Assembly: GCF_028476545.1 (NCBI RefSeq)
Contig: NW_026732267.1
Coordinates: forward strand, 266,001 to 330,000
Length of the DNA: 64,000 nt
Direction of reading: 5' to 3'
Origin: Physella acuta
Lineage: Eukaryota; Mollusca; Gastropoda; Physidae
A program made the position numbers and the translations under genes. This document shows, in pieces, positions 23,185-38,032 of the stretch. A model generated the notes under the pieces. That model was given only the letters and a program-made list of their open reading frames with translations. It did no database searches and was not told the DNA's origin. Positions within the stretch are counted from its first letter, which is position 1. Every line of letters begins with the position of its first letter.

Positions 23185-25200
23185 ATTACTGATACTGGTA
23201 GAATTCAACTATATTTCACTACTGAATTTTAACTGAATTTTAACATTTTTTATAAATAGTTTTGAACCTATTTTAGTTTTGTATTTCTGGTAGCAGATTT
23301 TCAATATAAAATTTTTTATTTTATTTTATTTTCATTGCCTTGTAGAAATTATGGATGGAAATATTTGATCCTTTGTACATCAATAACGGGGAGAAGCGAG
23401 GAAAAAAATCACAAAAATCTTGATTTTTTACGGTGTTCTATGCACGCTTAAAAAACCCCAGTTTACAATTTGCTTTACATACCGATTTTCATAGCTACTC
23501 TTTGCTTTTTCTCATTTTGCCTTTTTCAAGCACTAAAAAGACAACTATTCTTTTTAAACAATAAAATTCCCACCATATTTTCAGTATTTTTTTTAACTTC
23601 ACGAGAAAACTAATTACTTTTAGGAAAAAAAATGTATGCTATATATTTTTTTAAAATTTGCATTCTAAAAAGTGTGATTTTTCGGTTGTCGTGAAAAGTT
23701 TTAATATAAGGAAAAGTAATTTGATTGCTAAAAGTGCTTTAAACATGCCTTAACCTTTTTAAGCTAAAAATTTTTAAATGGTGGACGTTTGTATGGGTTT
23801 CCATGCTTAATTTTTCATGTACCTGACAAGGATAAAAGTAATGTACATACTTTAGATCAAAATAGAAAATAGGAAAAAACTCACCCCAAAGTGATAGGCC
23901 TATATAAAATTTAGCTTTAGCAATGTAAAGCTTTCATTTGAAACTAAAGTAATTAATTTAAATAACTCAATCCCTTTCTCCCATATCACTATATGTATCC
24001 TTAAAAAGAAATCAAGACTTAAAATTTAGAAAACGTATTTAGTGAATATTAATAAGATTCTCCAGAGAGAAATATATCCTTTAAGGGTGCTCGAAAATCT
24101 GCTTGCAATTAATTGGATCATAAAATGCATAGTAGAATACCATCTTGAAAATGCTGTTTAACTATCATTACCATCAAATAATTGCAAATAAAGATTTTGA
24201 TGTTATTTTACATGGTTTTTTTTTGTACAACAGAAAACCTGTGTCGAGCCATTGCGAAATTTTATGTTACTTTTAGAAACAGTGTCCCTTGAAAAAATTC
24301 AAAAATTCTGTCCATTAAATCAAAAGTGTTTGGAGCGTAAACAGCTTTTGAAAAGTCGAATTTGGTGTCTGTTTTGATGTTATGGTAATTGTCCCTCAAG
24401 AACTCAGTCATTTTTAGATTTTTTTTTATTACGAAAACAAGAAACGTGCGGTAATTAGAAACCTCTGCATGAATAAATTTTAAAAAATGCCTGGAAATAC
24501 AATAGTAATGATGATTAACGAGATTAAACCAAAACGGCGTATTATTTCTTTAAAATCTCGGCGCAAAACCGAACCTTTCCAAATTTTTACGCTTCCACAA
24601 AATTTTAAAGGAAAATGTATTAGTTGAATGTTGTTCTATTCGATTACATTTAATACAATTTTATAGAATAAGGATTAAGATGTTTTTATTTTGACCTTTT
24701 AGTAATATTCTAAAACTAAAACAGATTTAAGAATATACTTGTGATTTACATATGCAACCGCTCAGCAGAGAGACAAAAAAGGGCTGCTTAAACTTGGATT
24801 GCCCTGTCAAGTAGCAAAATAATGTCTTATTTAACTTAACAGTCATCTTGTTAGATACCAGTCTTAACAATTCAACCGTACCATACAAGACCAGCCTAAA
24901 GATCCATATCAAACAATATATCAAAAACAATATTAAAAAAATATTCTTTTAAAAACCTCTTAGAACCGCTTATGTAAAAAAAAAAAAACAGCTCTAAGCA
25001 GTTCATTTTTAGGCTGCTTAATTAAAAAATTAAAAAAAAAAACATTTAGTCAAGCAAAATAATGCTCAGAATTGAATGTATTAAAAAAAACTAGTTGTTG
25101 CAAAAATTGGTTTCTAATTTGAATCAGTAGGCCTATGCCTATTTGTGTGTGTGTGTGGGGGGGGGGGGGGGGTGGGGGGGGGGGGGTAATCTCCCCTTAA

Positions 25201-28200
25201 GTGCAGGTTAAACCCACAAATTGAAATGTAGGTGTTAGGACTTTTTTGAGTGATAAGAAAGTTGTAACTAACATAGTATATGAAAAAAATATTTTAAAAA
25301 TCACTAAAAAGTTATGGTTTTGTGAAAATATTTTCTAAAAAGTCATTTTTAGGGTAAAATAGCTCAAAATTAGGTCTCATTGAAATCACAATAACACAGC
25401 TTCTGATTGTCAGAATAACACAAATCTTTAAAATAGTGTAATATACTCAATTACAAAACAATTAGAAAATGTGAGACCTAAAAAATTTCCAAAAAGTAGG
25501 GAGTAGACTTTTTATTTTGTAAAATGAGAAGTTTCAAAGATATAGAAATTCTTTTAGTTCAACTTTACAAGCAGTGCTCAGTAAACATGTGTGCGAAATT
25601 TCAGCTAAATACCTCAACTAGTTTTTTAGGTGCAATTTTGTTAAAAAATAACATTTTGAAAAAAAACGCTAAACAGTGAAAAATATACTAAATTTGAAAA
25701 AAAACGAGAAAAATCGAAAACTATACCAAATAAGTCATTTTTAAAACCTCCCAGTTACATAAATTGCATCTGGAGCCTCTTACTCAGCAATAAGAACATC
25801 TATTTTAGCTAGTTTTTAATTTTTATGTTGCTAAATGTTGCTAAATATAGGTGAATTACGTCATTAGTCTCCATTAAAAAATTATAAAAAATACTAGCAA
25901 TGCGAAATTTTGCAAAATGATTATACAAAAATGTTCAGAATTGAATGTAGTTTCAGAAACAATAGATTTTCAAAAATCAACATTTTGACTTAAATTAGTA
26001 TTTTGGGGGGGTTTAACCTGCCCTTAAATATTTTACTATTAATACTTAGGCTAGGCCCTATACGGCCTAAAGTATAGTATATTAAATGGGCCTATTTGTG
26101 AGCTAAAATAGTTTAGTTAGATCTAGACCCAGGTATTACTGATGATTGTAGGAAAAAAGTCACAGGAAAAAAAACACAGGAAAAAAAAACAGAAAAAAAG
26201 TCACAGGAAAAAAAGTCACAGGAACAAAGTCACAAATATATATTTGCATGATATTTGTTAATACTTTTATGTATTAAATATTTAGAGAGTGCAAATTAAT
26301 TTAGGATTAATTAAATGTAATGAACTGTGTGTAGGAATTTTTATAATTCATTTAAAAATATTTATTATGAAGTATGTAGATTTTGATTATTTTAAACTTA
26401 AGATAAGCATTTAATAGAATGCTCCAAAGTCCACTTTTTATCGTGTTTTTTTTAAATACCAATATTAAATTACCGTGAAATGGTAAGTTCATCTGACTTG
26501 CTGCCCTCAACTCATGATAACAATAGTTATGTTTAGTTCAACCACCTTTACTGCCCACATTTATCACGCTCATTACATAACAAAACTTAGGATCAAAACA
26601 GAAAGCTGACAAGGTTCAAAGGCTGTCATTGACGCATAACGTCAACAACAGAAAGTATGTTCGGACAATGCCTACTGAGGAGAGGCCGACCAGAGAATAG
26701 CCTACGGCAAAATGTGCCTAAATTTTTTTTATAATTAACTTTTCTACCGACTATTTAACTAAATATGTAACAAAAGTTGAGATTGTTGTGTTAATTATCT
26801 TAGAGTATTTTTACTCACAATTGTTATAAATCATAATGCTTTTAACGTCTATAAATAATTTATGCTTAAAAAAAAATACATCCCACAACAATAAACTTAC
26901 AAAATTTTACAGTTCTTAACAAATTAATAAAAACGAGCCGACCCGCGGCGTATCATACGCCGCTATTTAGTTGTTGTTTTTTCTACTTTTCAGTAATTAA
27001 TAATTTGTTAATTCGACACTACCAACGCTGCCACTGAAAATATTTCTTTAAAACACTATAAGTAACTCGTTAAGGACGATAACCCCCCCCCCCCCCTCCG
27101 TTAAAGTAAACTCCACTTAGTTATCCCCCTCCCCCCTACGTTTAAAATCTTTTCAAACTAAATTATCTGCCCCTAATAGTCGTCACTAAACCCGGCTCTG
27201 CTTGTAAACATTTAGCGTGAACCACAGCTCACCAGACCATGTAGGGGTGGGGGTGGTAGGGAGCGTGCTTACAGCTTGTTTTCTAGCTTCTCCCAGAAGA
27301 GAATTATATATATAGATATTTCTAAAAAGATTTTTGTGACTTTTTTTCTGTGACTTTTTTTCCGATAAAATTTTTCCACTGTGACTTTTTTTCTGTGACT
27401 TTTTTTCCTAGCAAAAACTGACTTTTTTCTGTTTTTTTTTTTTCCTGTGACTTTTTTCCGTTTACCATTACTGATACTGGTAGAATTCAACTATATTTCA
27501 CTACTGAATTTTAACTGAATTTTAACATTTTTTATAAATAGTTTTGAACCTATTTTAGTTTTGTATTTCTGGTAGCAGATTTTCAATATAAAATTTTTTA
27601 TTTTATTTTATTTTCATTGCCTTGTAGAAATTATGGATGGAAATATTTGATCCTTTGTACATCAATAACGGGGAGAAGCGAGGAAAAAAATCACAAAAAT
27701 CTTGATTTTTTACGGTGTTCTATGCACGCTTAAAAAACCCCAGTTTACAATTTGCTTTACATACCGATTTTCATAGCTACTCTTTGCTTTTTCTCATTTT
27801 GCCTTTTTCAAGCACTAAAAAGACAACTATTCTTTTTAAACAATAAAATTCCCACCATATTTTCAGTATTTTTTTTAACTTCACGAGAAAACTAATTACT
27901 TTTAGGAAAAAAAATGTATGCTATATATTTTTTTAAAATTTGCATTCTAAAAAGTGTGATTTTTCGGTTGTCGTGAAAAGTTTTAATATAAGGAAAAGTA
28001 ATTTGATTGCTAAAAGTGCTTTAAACATGCCTTAACCTTTTTAAGCTAAAAATTTTTAAATGGTGGACGTTTGTATGGGTTTCCATGCTTAATTTTTCAT
28101 GTACCTGACAAGGATAAAAGTAATGTACATACTTTAGATCAAAATAGAAAATAGGAAAAAACTCACCCCAAAGTGATAGGCCTATATAAAATTTAGCTTT

Positions 28201-29478
28201 AGCAATGTAAAGCTTTCATTTGAAACTAAAGTAATTAATTTAAATAACTCAATCCCTTTCTCCCATATCACTATATGTATCCTTAAAAAGAAATCAAGAC
28301 TTAAAATTTAGAAAACGTATTTAGTGAATATTAATAAGATTCTCCAGAGAGAAATATATCCTTTAAGGGTGCTCGAAAATCTGCTTGCAATTAATTGGAT
28401 CATAAAATGCATAGTAGAATACCATCTTGAAAATGCTGTTTAACTATCATTACCATCAAATAATTGCAAATAAAGATTTTGATGTTATTTTACATGGTTT
28501 TTTTTTGTACAACAGAAAACCTGTGTCGAGCCATTGCGAAATTTTATGTTACTTTTAGAAACAGTGTCCCTTGAAAAAATTCAAAAATTCTGTCCATTAA
28601 ATCAAAAGTGTTTGGAGCGTAAACAGCTTTTGAAAAGTCGAATTTGGTGTCTGTTTTGATGTTATGGTAATTGTCCCTCAAGAACTCAGTCATTTTTAGA
28701 TTTTTTTTTATTACGAAAACAAGAAACGTGCGGTAATTAGAAACCTCTGCATGAATAAATTTTAAAAAATGCCTGGAAATACAATAGTAATGATGATTAA
28801 CGAGATTAAACCAAAACGGCGTATTATTTCTTTAAAATCTCGGCGCAAAACCGAACCTTTCCAAATTTTTACGCTTCCACAAAATTTTAAAGGAAAATGT
28901 ATTAGTTGAATGTTGTTCTATTCGATTACATTTAATACAATTTTATAGAATAAGGATTAAGATGTTTTTATTTTGACCTTTTAGTAATATTCTAAAACTA
29001 AAACAGATTTAAGAATATACTTGTGATTTACATATGCAACCGCTCAGCAGAGAGACAAAAAAGGGCTGCTTAAACTTGGATTGCCCTGTCAAGTAGCAAA
29101 ATAATGTCTTATTTAACTTAACAGTCATCTTGTTAGATACCAGTCTTAACAATTCAACCGTACCATACAAGACCAGCCTAAAGATCCATATCAAACAATA
29201 TATCAAAAACAATATTAAAAAAATATTCTTTTAAAAACCTCTTAGAACCGCTTATGTAAAAAAAAAAACAGCTCTAAGCAGTTCATTTTTAGGCTGCTTA
29301 ATTAAAAAATTAAAAAAAAAAACATTTAGTCAAGCAAAATAATGCTCAGAATTGAATGTATTAAAAAAAACTAGTTGTTGCAAAAATTGGTTTCTAATTT
29401 GAATCAGTAGGCCTATGCCTATTTGTGTGTGTGTGTGGGGGGGGGGGGGGTGGGGTGGGGGGGGTAATCTCCCCTTAA
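25201..29478 (+). repeat. 4.28-kb tandem array, unit 2
   Basis: 4278 bp. It begins with a chimeric A MITE (25201-26023): the first part matches the right-edge copy (GAAATGTAGG, AAACAGTG) and the rest matches the left-edge copy (AATCGAAAAC, TTAGCTAG, AATATAGGTG). Its start reads GTGCAGGTTAAACCC instead of GGGCAGG. Beyond the MITE it repeats unit 1 with very few differences, mainly in homopolymer lengths. Confidence 0.92.
26144..27466. mobile_element. Foldback element, array unit 2 copy
   Basis: Same element as 21865-23184, duplicated with the array rather than independently inserted, since the ATTACTGAT flanks are the same. Confidence 0.7.
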
Positions 29479-32400
29479 GTGCAGGTTAAACCCACAAATT
29501 GAAATGTAGGTGTTAGGACTTTTTTGAGTGATAAGAAAGTTGTAACTAACATAGTATATGAAAAAAATATTTTAAAAATCACTAAAAAGTTATGGTTTTG
29601 TGAAAATATTTTCTAAAAAGTCATTTTTAGGGTAAAATAGCTCAAAATTAGGTCTCATTGAAATCACAATAACACAGCTTCTGATTGTCAGAATAACACA
29701 AATCTTTAAAATAGTGTAATATACTCAATTACAAAACAATTAGAAAATGTGAGACCTAAAAAATTTCCAAAAAGTAGGGAGTAGACTTTTTATTTTGTAA
29801 AATGAGAAGTTTCAAAGATATAGAAATTCTTTTAGTTCAACTTTACAAGCAGTGCTCAGTAAACATGTGTGCGAAATTTCAGCTAAATACCTCAACTAGT
29901 TTTTTAGGTGCAATTTTGTTGAAAAGTAACATTTTGAAAAAAAACGCTAAACAGTGAAAAATATACTAAATTTGAAAAAAAACGAGAAAAAGCGAAAACT
30001 ATACCAAATAAGTCATTTTTAAAACCTCCCAGTTACATAAATTGCATCTGGAGCCTCTTACTCAGCAATAAGAACATCTATTTTAGCTAGTTTTTAATTT
30101 TTATGTTGCTAAATGTTGCTAAATATAGGTGAATTACGTCATTAGTCTCCATTAAAAAATTATAAAAAATACTAGCAATGCGAAATTTTGCAAAATGATT
30201 ATACAAAAATGTTCAGAATTGAATGTAGTTTCAGAAACAATAGATTTTCAAAAATCAACATTTTGACTTAAATTAGTATTTTGGGGGGGTTTAACCTGCC
30301 CTTAAATATTTTACTATTAATACTTAGGCTAGGCCCTATACGGCCTAAAGTATAGTATATTAAATGGGCCTATTTGTGAGCTAAAATAGTTTAGTTAGAT
30401 CTAGACCCAGGTATTACTGATGATTGTAGGAAAAAAGTCACAGGAAAAAAAACACAGGAAAAAAAAACAGAAAAAAAGTCACAGGAAAAAAAGTCACAGG
30501 AACAAAGTCACAAATATATATTTGCATGATATTTGTTAATACTTTTATGTATTAAATATTTAGAGAGTGCAAATTAATTTAGGATTAATTAAATGTAATG
30601 AACTGTGTGTAGGAATTTTTATAATTCATTTAAAAATATTTATTATGAAGTATGTAGATTTTGATTATTTTAAACTTAAGATAAGCATTTAATAGAATGC
30701 TCCAAAGTCCACTTTTTATCGTGTTTTTTTTAAATACCAATATTAAATTACCGTGAAATGGTAAGTTCATCTGACTTGCTGCCCTCAACTCATGATAACA
30801 ATAGTTATGTTTAGTTCAACCACCTTTACTGCCCACATTTATCACGCTCATTACATAACAAAACTTAGGATCAAAACAGAAAGCTGACAAGGTTCAAAGG
30901 CTGTCATTGACGCATAACGTCAACAACAGAAAGTATGTTCGGACAATGCCTACTGAGGAGAGGCCGACCAGAGAATAGCCTACGGCAAAATGTGCCTAAA
31001 TTTTTTTTATAATTAACTTTTCTACCGACTATTTAACTAAATATGTAACAAAAGTTGAGATTGTTGTGTTAATTATCTTAGAGTATTTTTACTCACAATT
31101 GTTATAAATCATAATGCTTTTAACGTCTATAAATAATTTATGCTTAAAAAAAAATACATCCCACAACAATAAACTTACAAAATTTTACAGTTCTTAACAA
31201 ATTAATAAAAACGAGCCGACCCGCGGCGTATCATACGCCGCTATTTAGTTGTTGTTTTTTCTACTTTTCAGTAATTAATAATTTGTTAATTCGACACTAC
31301 CAACGCTGCCACTGAAAATATTTCTTTAAAACACTATAAGTAACTCGTTAAGGACGATAACCCCCCCCCCCCTCCGTTAAAGTAAACTCCACTTAGTTAT
31401 CCCCCTCCCCCCTACGTTTAAAATCTTTTCAAACTAAATTATCTGCCCCTAATAGTCGTCACTAAACCCGGCTCTGCTTGTAAACATTTAGCGTGAACCA
31501 CAGCTCACCAGACCATGTAGGGGTGGGGGTGGTAGGGAGCGTGCTTACAGCTTGTTTTCTAGCTTCTCCCAGAAGAGAATTATATATATAGATATTTCTA
31601 AAAAGATTTTTGTGACTTTTTTTCTGTGACTTTTTTTCCGATAAAATTTTTCCACTGTGACTTTTTTTCTGTGACTTTTTTTCCTAGCAAAAACTGACTT
31701 TTTTCTGTTTTTTTTTTTCCTGTGACTTTTTTCCGTTTACCATTACTGATACTGGTAGAATTCAACTATATTTCACTACTGAATTTTAACTGAATTTTAA
31801 CATTTTTTATAAATAGTTTTGAACCTATTTTAGTTTTGTATTTCTGGTAGCAGATTTTCAATATAAAATTTTTTATTTTATTTTATTTTCATTGCCTTGT
31901 AGAAATTATGGATGGAAATATTTGATCCTTTGTACATCAATAACGGGGAGAAGCGAGGAAAAAAATCACAAAAATCTTGATTTTTTACGGTGTTCTATGC
32001 ACGCTTAAAAAACCCCAGTTTACAATTTGCTTTACATACCGATTTTCATAGCTACTCTTTGCTTTTTCTCATTTTGCCTTTTTCAAGCACTAAAAAGACA
32101 ACTATTCTTTTTAAACAATAAAATTCCCACCATATTTTCAGTATTTTTTTTAACTTCACGAGAAAACTAATTACTTTTAGGAAAAAAAATGTATGCTATA
32201 TATTTTTTTAAAATTTGCATTCTAAAAAGTGTGATTTTTCGGTTGTCGTGAAAAGTTTTAATATAAGGAAAAGTAATTTGATTGCTAAAAGTGCTTTAAA
32301 CATGCCTTAACCTTTTTAAGCTAAAAATTTTTAAATGGTGGACGTTTGTATGGGTTTCCATGCTTAATTTTTCATGTACCTGACAAGGATAAAAGTAATG

Positions 32401-33754
32401 TACATACTTTAGATCAAAATAGAAAATAGGAAAAAACTCACCCCAAAGTGATAGGCCTATATAAAATTTAGCTTTAGCAATGTAAAGCTTTCATTTGAAA
32501 CTAAAGTAATTAATTTAAATAACTCAATCCCTTTCTCCCATATCACTATATGTATCCTTAAAAAGAAATCAAGACTTAAAATTTAGAAAACGTATTTAGT
32601 GAATATTAATAAGATTCTCCAGAGAGAAATATATCCTTTAAGGGTGCTCGAAAATCTGCTTGCAATTAATTGGATCATAAAATGCATAGTAGAATACCAT
32701 CTTGAAAATGCTGTTTAACTATCATTACCATCAAATAATTGCAAATAAAGATTTTGATGTTATTTTACATGGTTTTTTTTTGTACAACAGAAAACCTGTG
32801 TCGAGCCATTGCGAAATTTTATGTTACTTTTAGAAACAGTGTCCCTTGAAAAAATTCAAAAATTCTGTCCATTAAATCAAAAGTGTTTGGAGCGTAAACA
32901 GCTTTTGAAAAGTCGAATTTGGTGTCTGTTTTGATGTTATGGTAATTGTCCCTCAAGAACTCAGTCATTTTTAGATTTTTTTTTATTACGAAAACAAGAA
33001 ACGTGCGGTAATTAGAAACCTCTGCATGAATAAATTTTAAAAAATGCCTGGAAATACAATAGTAATGATGATTAACGAGATTAAACCAAAACGGCGTATT
33101 ATTTCTTTAAAATCTCGGCGCAAAACCGAACCTTTCCAAATTTTTACGCTTCCACAAAATTTTAAAGGAAAATGTATTAGTTGAATGTTGTTCTATTCGA
33201 TTACATTTAATACAATTTTATAGAATAAGGATTAAGATGTTTTTATTTTGACCTTTTAGTAATATTCTAAAACTAAAACAGATTTAAGAATATACTTGTG
33301 ATTTACATATGCAACCGCTCAGCAGAGAGACAAAAAAGGGCTGCTTAAACTTGGATTGCCCTGTCAAGTAGCAAAATAATGTCTTATTTAACTTAACAGT
33401 CATCTTGTTAGATACCAGTCTTAACAATTCAACCGTACCATACAAGACCAGCCTAAAGATCCATATCAAACAATATATCAAAAACAATATTAAAAAAATA
33501 TTCTTTTAAAAACCTCTTAGAACCGCTTATGTAAAAAAAAAAACAGCTCTAAGCAGTTCATTTTTAGGCTGCTTAATTAAAAAATTAAAAAAAAAAACAT
33601 TTAGTCAAGCAAAATAATGCTCAGAATTGAATGTATTAAAAAAAACTAGTTGTTGCAAAAATTGGTTTCTAATTTGAATCAGTAGGCCTATGCCTATTTG
33701 TGTGTGTGTGTGGGGGGGGGGGGGGGTGGGGTGGGGGGGGTAATCTCCCCTTAA
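29479..33754 (+). repeat. 4.28-kb tandem array, unit 3
   Basis: 4276 bp. Its chimeric A MITE spans 29479-30301. It keeps right-type bases further than unit 2 (AAGCGAAAAC) before switching to left-type (TTAGCTAG). The rest is nearly identical to unit 2. Confidence 0.92.
30422..31741. mobile_element. Foldback element, array unit 3 copy
   Basis: Array-duplicated copy of the 21865-23184 element with the same ATTACTGAT flanks. Confidence 0.7.
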
Positions 33755-36700
33755 GTGCAGGTTAAACCCACAAATTGAAATGTAGGTGTTAGGACTTTTT
33801 TGAGTGATAAGAAAGTTGTAACTAACATAGTATATGAAAAAAATATTTTAAAAATCACTAAAAAGTTATGGTTTTGTGAAAATATTTTCTAAAAAGTCAT
33901 TTTTAGGGTAAAATAGCTCAAAATTAGGTCTCATTGAAATCACAATAACACAGCTTCTGATTGTCAGAATAACACAAATCTTTAAAATAGTGTAATATAC
34001 TCAATTACAAAACAATTAGAAAATGTGAGACCTAAAAAATTTCCAAAAAGTAGGGAGTAGACTTTTTATTTTGTAAAATGAGAAGTTTCAAAGATATAGA
34101 AATTCTTTTAGTTCAACTTTACAAGCAGTGCTCAGTAAACATGTGTGCGAAATTTCAGCTAAATACCTCAACTAGTTTTTTAGGTGCAATTTTGTTGAAA
34201 AGTAACATTTTGAAAAAAAACGCTAAACAGTGAAAAATATACTAAATTTGAAAAAAAACGAGAAAAAGCGAAAACTATACCAAATAAGTCATTTTTAAAA
34301 CCTCCCAGTTACATAAATTGCATCTGGAGCCTCTTACTCAGCAATAAGAACATCTATTTTAGCTAGTTTTTAATTTTTATGTTGCTAAATGTTGCTAAAT
34401 ATAGGTGAATTACGTCATTAGTCTCCATTAAAAAATTATAAAAAATACTAGCAATGCGAAATTTTGCAAAATGATTATACAAAAATGTTCAGAATTGAAT
34501 GTAGTTTCAGAAACAATAGATTTTCAAAAATCAACATTTTGACTTAAATTAGTATTTTGGGGGGGTTTAACCTGCCCTTAAATATTTTACTATTAATACT
34601 TAGGCTAGGCCCTATACGGCCTAAAGTATAGTATATTAAATGGGCCTATTTGTGAGCTAAAATAGTTTAGTTAGATCTAGACCCAGGTATTACTGATGAT
34701 TGTAGGAAAAAAGTCACAGGAAAAAAAACACAGGAAAAAAAAACAGAAAAAAAGTCACAGGAAAAAAAGTCACAGGAACAAAGTCACAAATATATATTTG
34801 CATGATATTTGTTAATACTTTTATGTATTAAATATTTAGAGAGTGCAAATTAATTTAGGATTAATTAAATGTAATGAACTGTGTGTAGGAATTTTTATAA
34901 TTCATTTAAAAATATTTATTATGAAGTATGTAGATTTTGATTATTTTAAACTTAAGATAAGCATTTAATAGAATGCTCCAAAGTCCACTTTTTATCGTGT
35001 TTTTTTTAAATACCAATATTAAATTACCGTGAAATGGTAAGTTCATCTGACTTGCTGCCCTCAACTCATGATAACAATAGTTATGTTTAGTTCAACCACC
35101 TTTACTGCCCACATTTATCACGCTCATTACATAACAAAACTTAGGATCAAAACAGAAAGCTGACAAGGTTCAAAGGCTGTCATTGACGCATAACGTCAAC
35201 AACAGAAAGTATGTTCGGACAATGCCTACTGAGGAGAGGCCGACCAGAGAATAGCCTACGGCAAAATGTGCCTAAATTTTTTTTATAATTAACTTTTCTA
35301 CCGACTATTTAACTAAATATGTAACAAAAGTTGAGATTGTTGTGTTAATTATCTTAGAGTATTTTTACTCACAATTGTTATAAATCATAATGCTTTTAAC
35401 GTCTATAAATAATTTATGCTTAAAAAAAAATACATCCCACAACAATAAACTTACAAAATTTTACAGTTCTTAACAAATTAATAAAAACGAGCCGACCCGC
35501 GGCGTATCATACGCCGCTATTTAGTTGTTGTTTTTTCTACTTTTCAGTAATTAATAATTTGTTAATTCGACACTACCAACGCTGCCACTGAAAATATTTC
35601 TTTAAAACACTATAAGTAACTCGTTAAGGACGATAACCCCCCCCCCCCCCCCTCCGTTAAAGTAAACTCCACTTAGTTATCCCCCTCCCCCCTACGTTTA
35701 AAATCTTTTCAAACTAAATTATCTGCCCCTAATAGTCGTCACTAAACCCGGCTCTGCTTGTAAACATTTAGCGTGAACCACAGCTCACCAGACCATGTAG
35801 GGGTGGGGGTGGTAGGGAGCGTGCTTACAGCTTGTTTTCTAGCTTCTCCCAGAAGAGAATTATATATATAGATATTTCTAAAAAGATTTTTGTGACTTTT
35901 TTTCTGTGACTTTTTTTCCGATAAAATTTTTCCACTGTGACTTTTTTTCTGTGACTTTTTTTCCTAGCAAAAACTGACTTTTTTCTGTTTTTTTTTTTCC
36001 TGTGACTTTTTTCCGTTTACCATTACTGATACTGGTAGAATTCAACTATATTTCACTACTGAATTTTAACTGAATTTTAACATTTTTTATAAATAGTTTT
36101 GAACCTATTTTAGTTTTGTATTTCTTGTAGCAGATTTTCAATATAAAATTTTTTATTTTATTTTATTTTCATTGCCTTGTAGAAATTATGGATGGAAATA
36201 TTTGATCCTTTGTACATCAATAACGGGGAGAAGCGAGGAAAAAAATCACAAAAATCTTGATTTTTTACGGTGTTCTATGCACGCTTAAAAAACCCCAGTT
36301 TACAATTTGCTTTACATACCGATTTTCATAGCTACTCTTTGCTTTTTCTCATTTTGCCTTTTTCAAGCACTAAAAAGACAACTATTCTTTTTAAACAATA
36401 AAATTCCCACCATATTTTCAGTATTTTTTTTAACTTCACGAGAAAACTAATTACTTTTAGGAAAAAAAATGTATGCTATATATTTTTTTAAAATTTGCAT
36501 TCTAAAAAGTGTGATTTTTCGGTTGTCGTGAAAAGTTTTAATATAAGGAAAAGTAATTTGATTGCTAAAAGTGCTTTAAACATGCCTTAACCTTTTTAAG
36601 CTAAAAATTTTTAAATGGTGGACGTTTGTATGGGTTTCCATGCTTAATTTTTCATGTACCTGACAAGGATAAAAGTAATGTACATACTTTAGATCAAAGA

Positions 36701-38032
36701 AAATAGGAAAAAACTCACCCCAAAGTGATAGGCCTATATAAAATTTAGCTTTAGCAATGTAAAGCTTTCATTTGAAACTAAAGTAATTAATTTAAATAAC
36801 TCAATCCCTTTCTCCCATATCACTATATGTATCCTTAAAAAGAAATCAAGACTTAAAATTTAGAAAACGTATTTAGTGAATATTAATAAGATTCTCCAGA
36901 GAGAAATATATCCTTTAAGGGTGCTCGAAAATCTGCTTGCAATTAATTGGATCATAAAATGCATAGTAGAATACCATCTTGAAAATGCTGTTTAACTATC
37001 ATTACCATCAAATAATTGCAAATAAAGATTTTGATGTTATTTTACATGGTTTTTTTTTGTACAACAGAAAACCTGTGTCGAGCCATTGCGAAATTTTATG
37101 TTACTTTTAGAAACAGTGTCCCTTGAAAAAATTCAAAAATTCTGTCCATTAAATCAAAAGTGTTTGGAGCGTAAACAGCTTTTGAAAAGTCGAATTTGGT
37201 GTCTGTTTTGATGTTATGGTAATTGTCCCTCAAGAACTCAGTCATTTTTAGATTTTTTTTTATTACGAAAACAAGAAACGTGCGGTAATTAGAAACCTCT
37301 GCATGAATAAATTTTAAAAAATGCCTGGAAATACAATAGTAATGATGATTAACGAGATTAAACCAAAACGGCGTATTATTTCTTTAAAATCTCGGCGCAA
37401 AACCGAACCTTTCCAAATTTTTACGCTTCCACAAAATTTTAAAGGAAAATGTATTAGTTGAATGTTGTTCTATTCGATTACATTTAATACAATTTTATAG
37501 AATAAGGATTAAGATGTTTTTATTTTGACCTTTTAGTAATATTCTAAAACTAAAACAGATTTAAGAATATACTTGTGATTTACATATGCAACCGCTCAGC
37601 AGAGAGACAAAAAAGGGCTGCTTAAACTTGGATTGCCCTGTCAAGTAGCAAAATAATGTCTTATTTAACTTAACAGTCATCTTGTTAGATACCAGTCTTA
37701 ACAATTCAACCGTACCATACAAGACCAGCCTAAAGATCCATATCAAACAATATATCAAAAACAATATTAAAAAAATATTCTTTTAAAAACCTCTTAGAAC
37801 CGCTTATGTAAAAAAAAAAAAAACAGCTCTAAGCAGTTCATTTTTAGGCTGCTTAATTAAAAAATTAAAAAAAAAAACATTTAGTCAAGCAAAATAATGC
37901 TCAGAATTGAATGTATTAAAAAAAACTAGTTGTTGCAAAAATTGGTTTCTAATTTGAATCAGTAGGCCTATGCCTATTTGTGTGTGTGTGTGGGGGGGGG
38001 GGGGGGTGGGGGGGGGGGTAATCTCCCCTTAA
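33755..38032 (+). repeat. 4.28-kb tandem array, unit 4
   Basis: 4278 bp. The chimeric A MITE is 33755-34577 with the same switch point as unit 3. Private changes include TTTCTTGTAGCAG near 36121 (others TTTCTGGTAGCAG) and a short deletion near 36697. These show it is a real separate copy rather than a duplicated read. Confidence 0.92.
34698..36021. mobile_element. Foldback element, array unit 4 copy
   Basis: Array-duplicated copy of the 21865-23184 element with the same ATTACTGAT flanks. Confidence 0.7.

Larger units (their letters stand above)
20851..25200 (+). repeat. 4.28-kb tandem array, unit 1
   Basis: The unit runs from the left terminus of a family A MITE (after TTAA 20847-20850) to TTAA 25197-25200. 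In order it holds: the A MITE (20851-21744), a short spacer, a foldback element with a 9-bp duplication (21865-23184), a diverged family B relic (about 23370-23880), AT-rich DNA without genes, an old A-like stretch (about 24950-25130), and a GT/poly-G tract. Its MITE differs in its 5' half from those of units 2-5. The remainder is almost identical to the other units. Confidence 0.9.

Noticed and set aside
24727-24930. Identical 67-codon minus-strand frame repeated four times (also 29009, 33284, 37561)
   Set aside because: It is conserved only because the array units are nearly identical. There are no splice sites, no recognisable domain, and its surroundings are non-coding.
27269-27490. Lysine/arginine-rich minus-strand frame (GKKKNRKK-type)
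   Set aside because: It is a translation of the foldback arm subrepeats and appears in only one unit because of homopolymer length differences.
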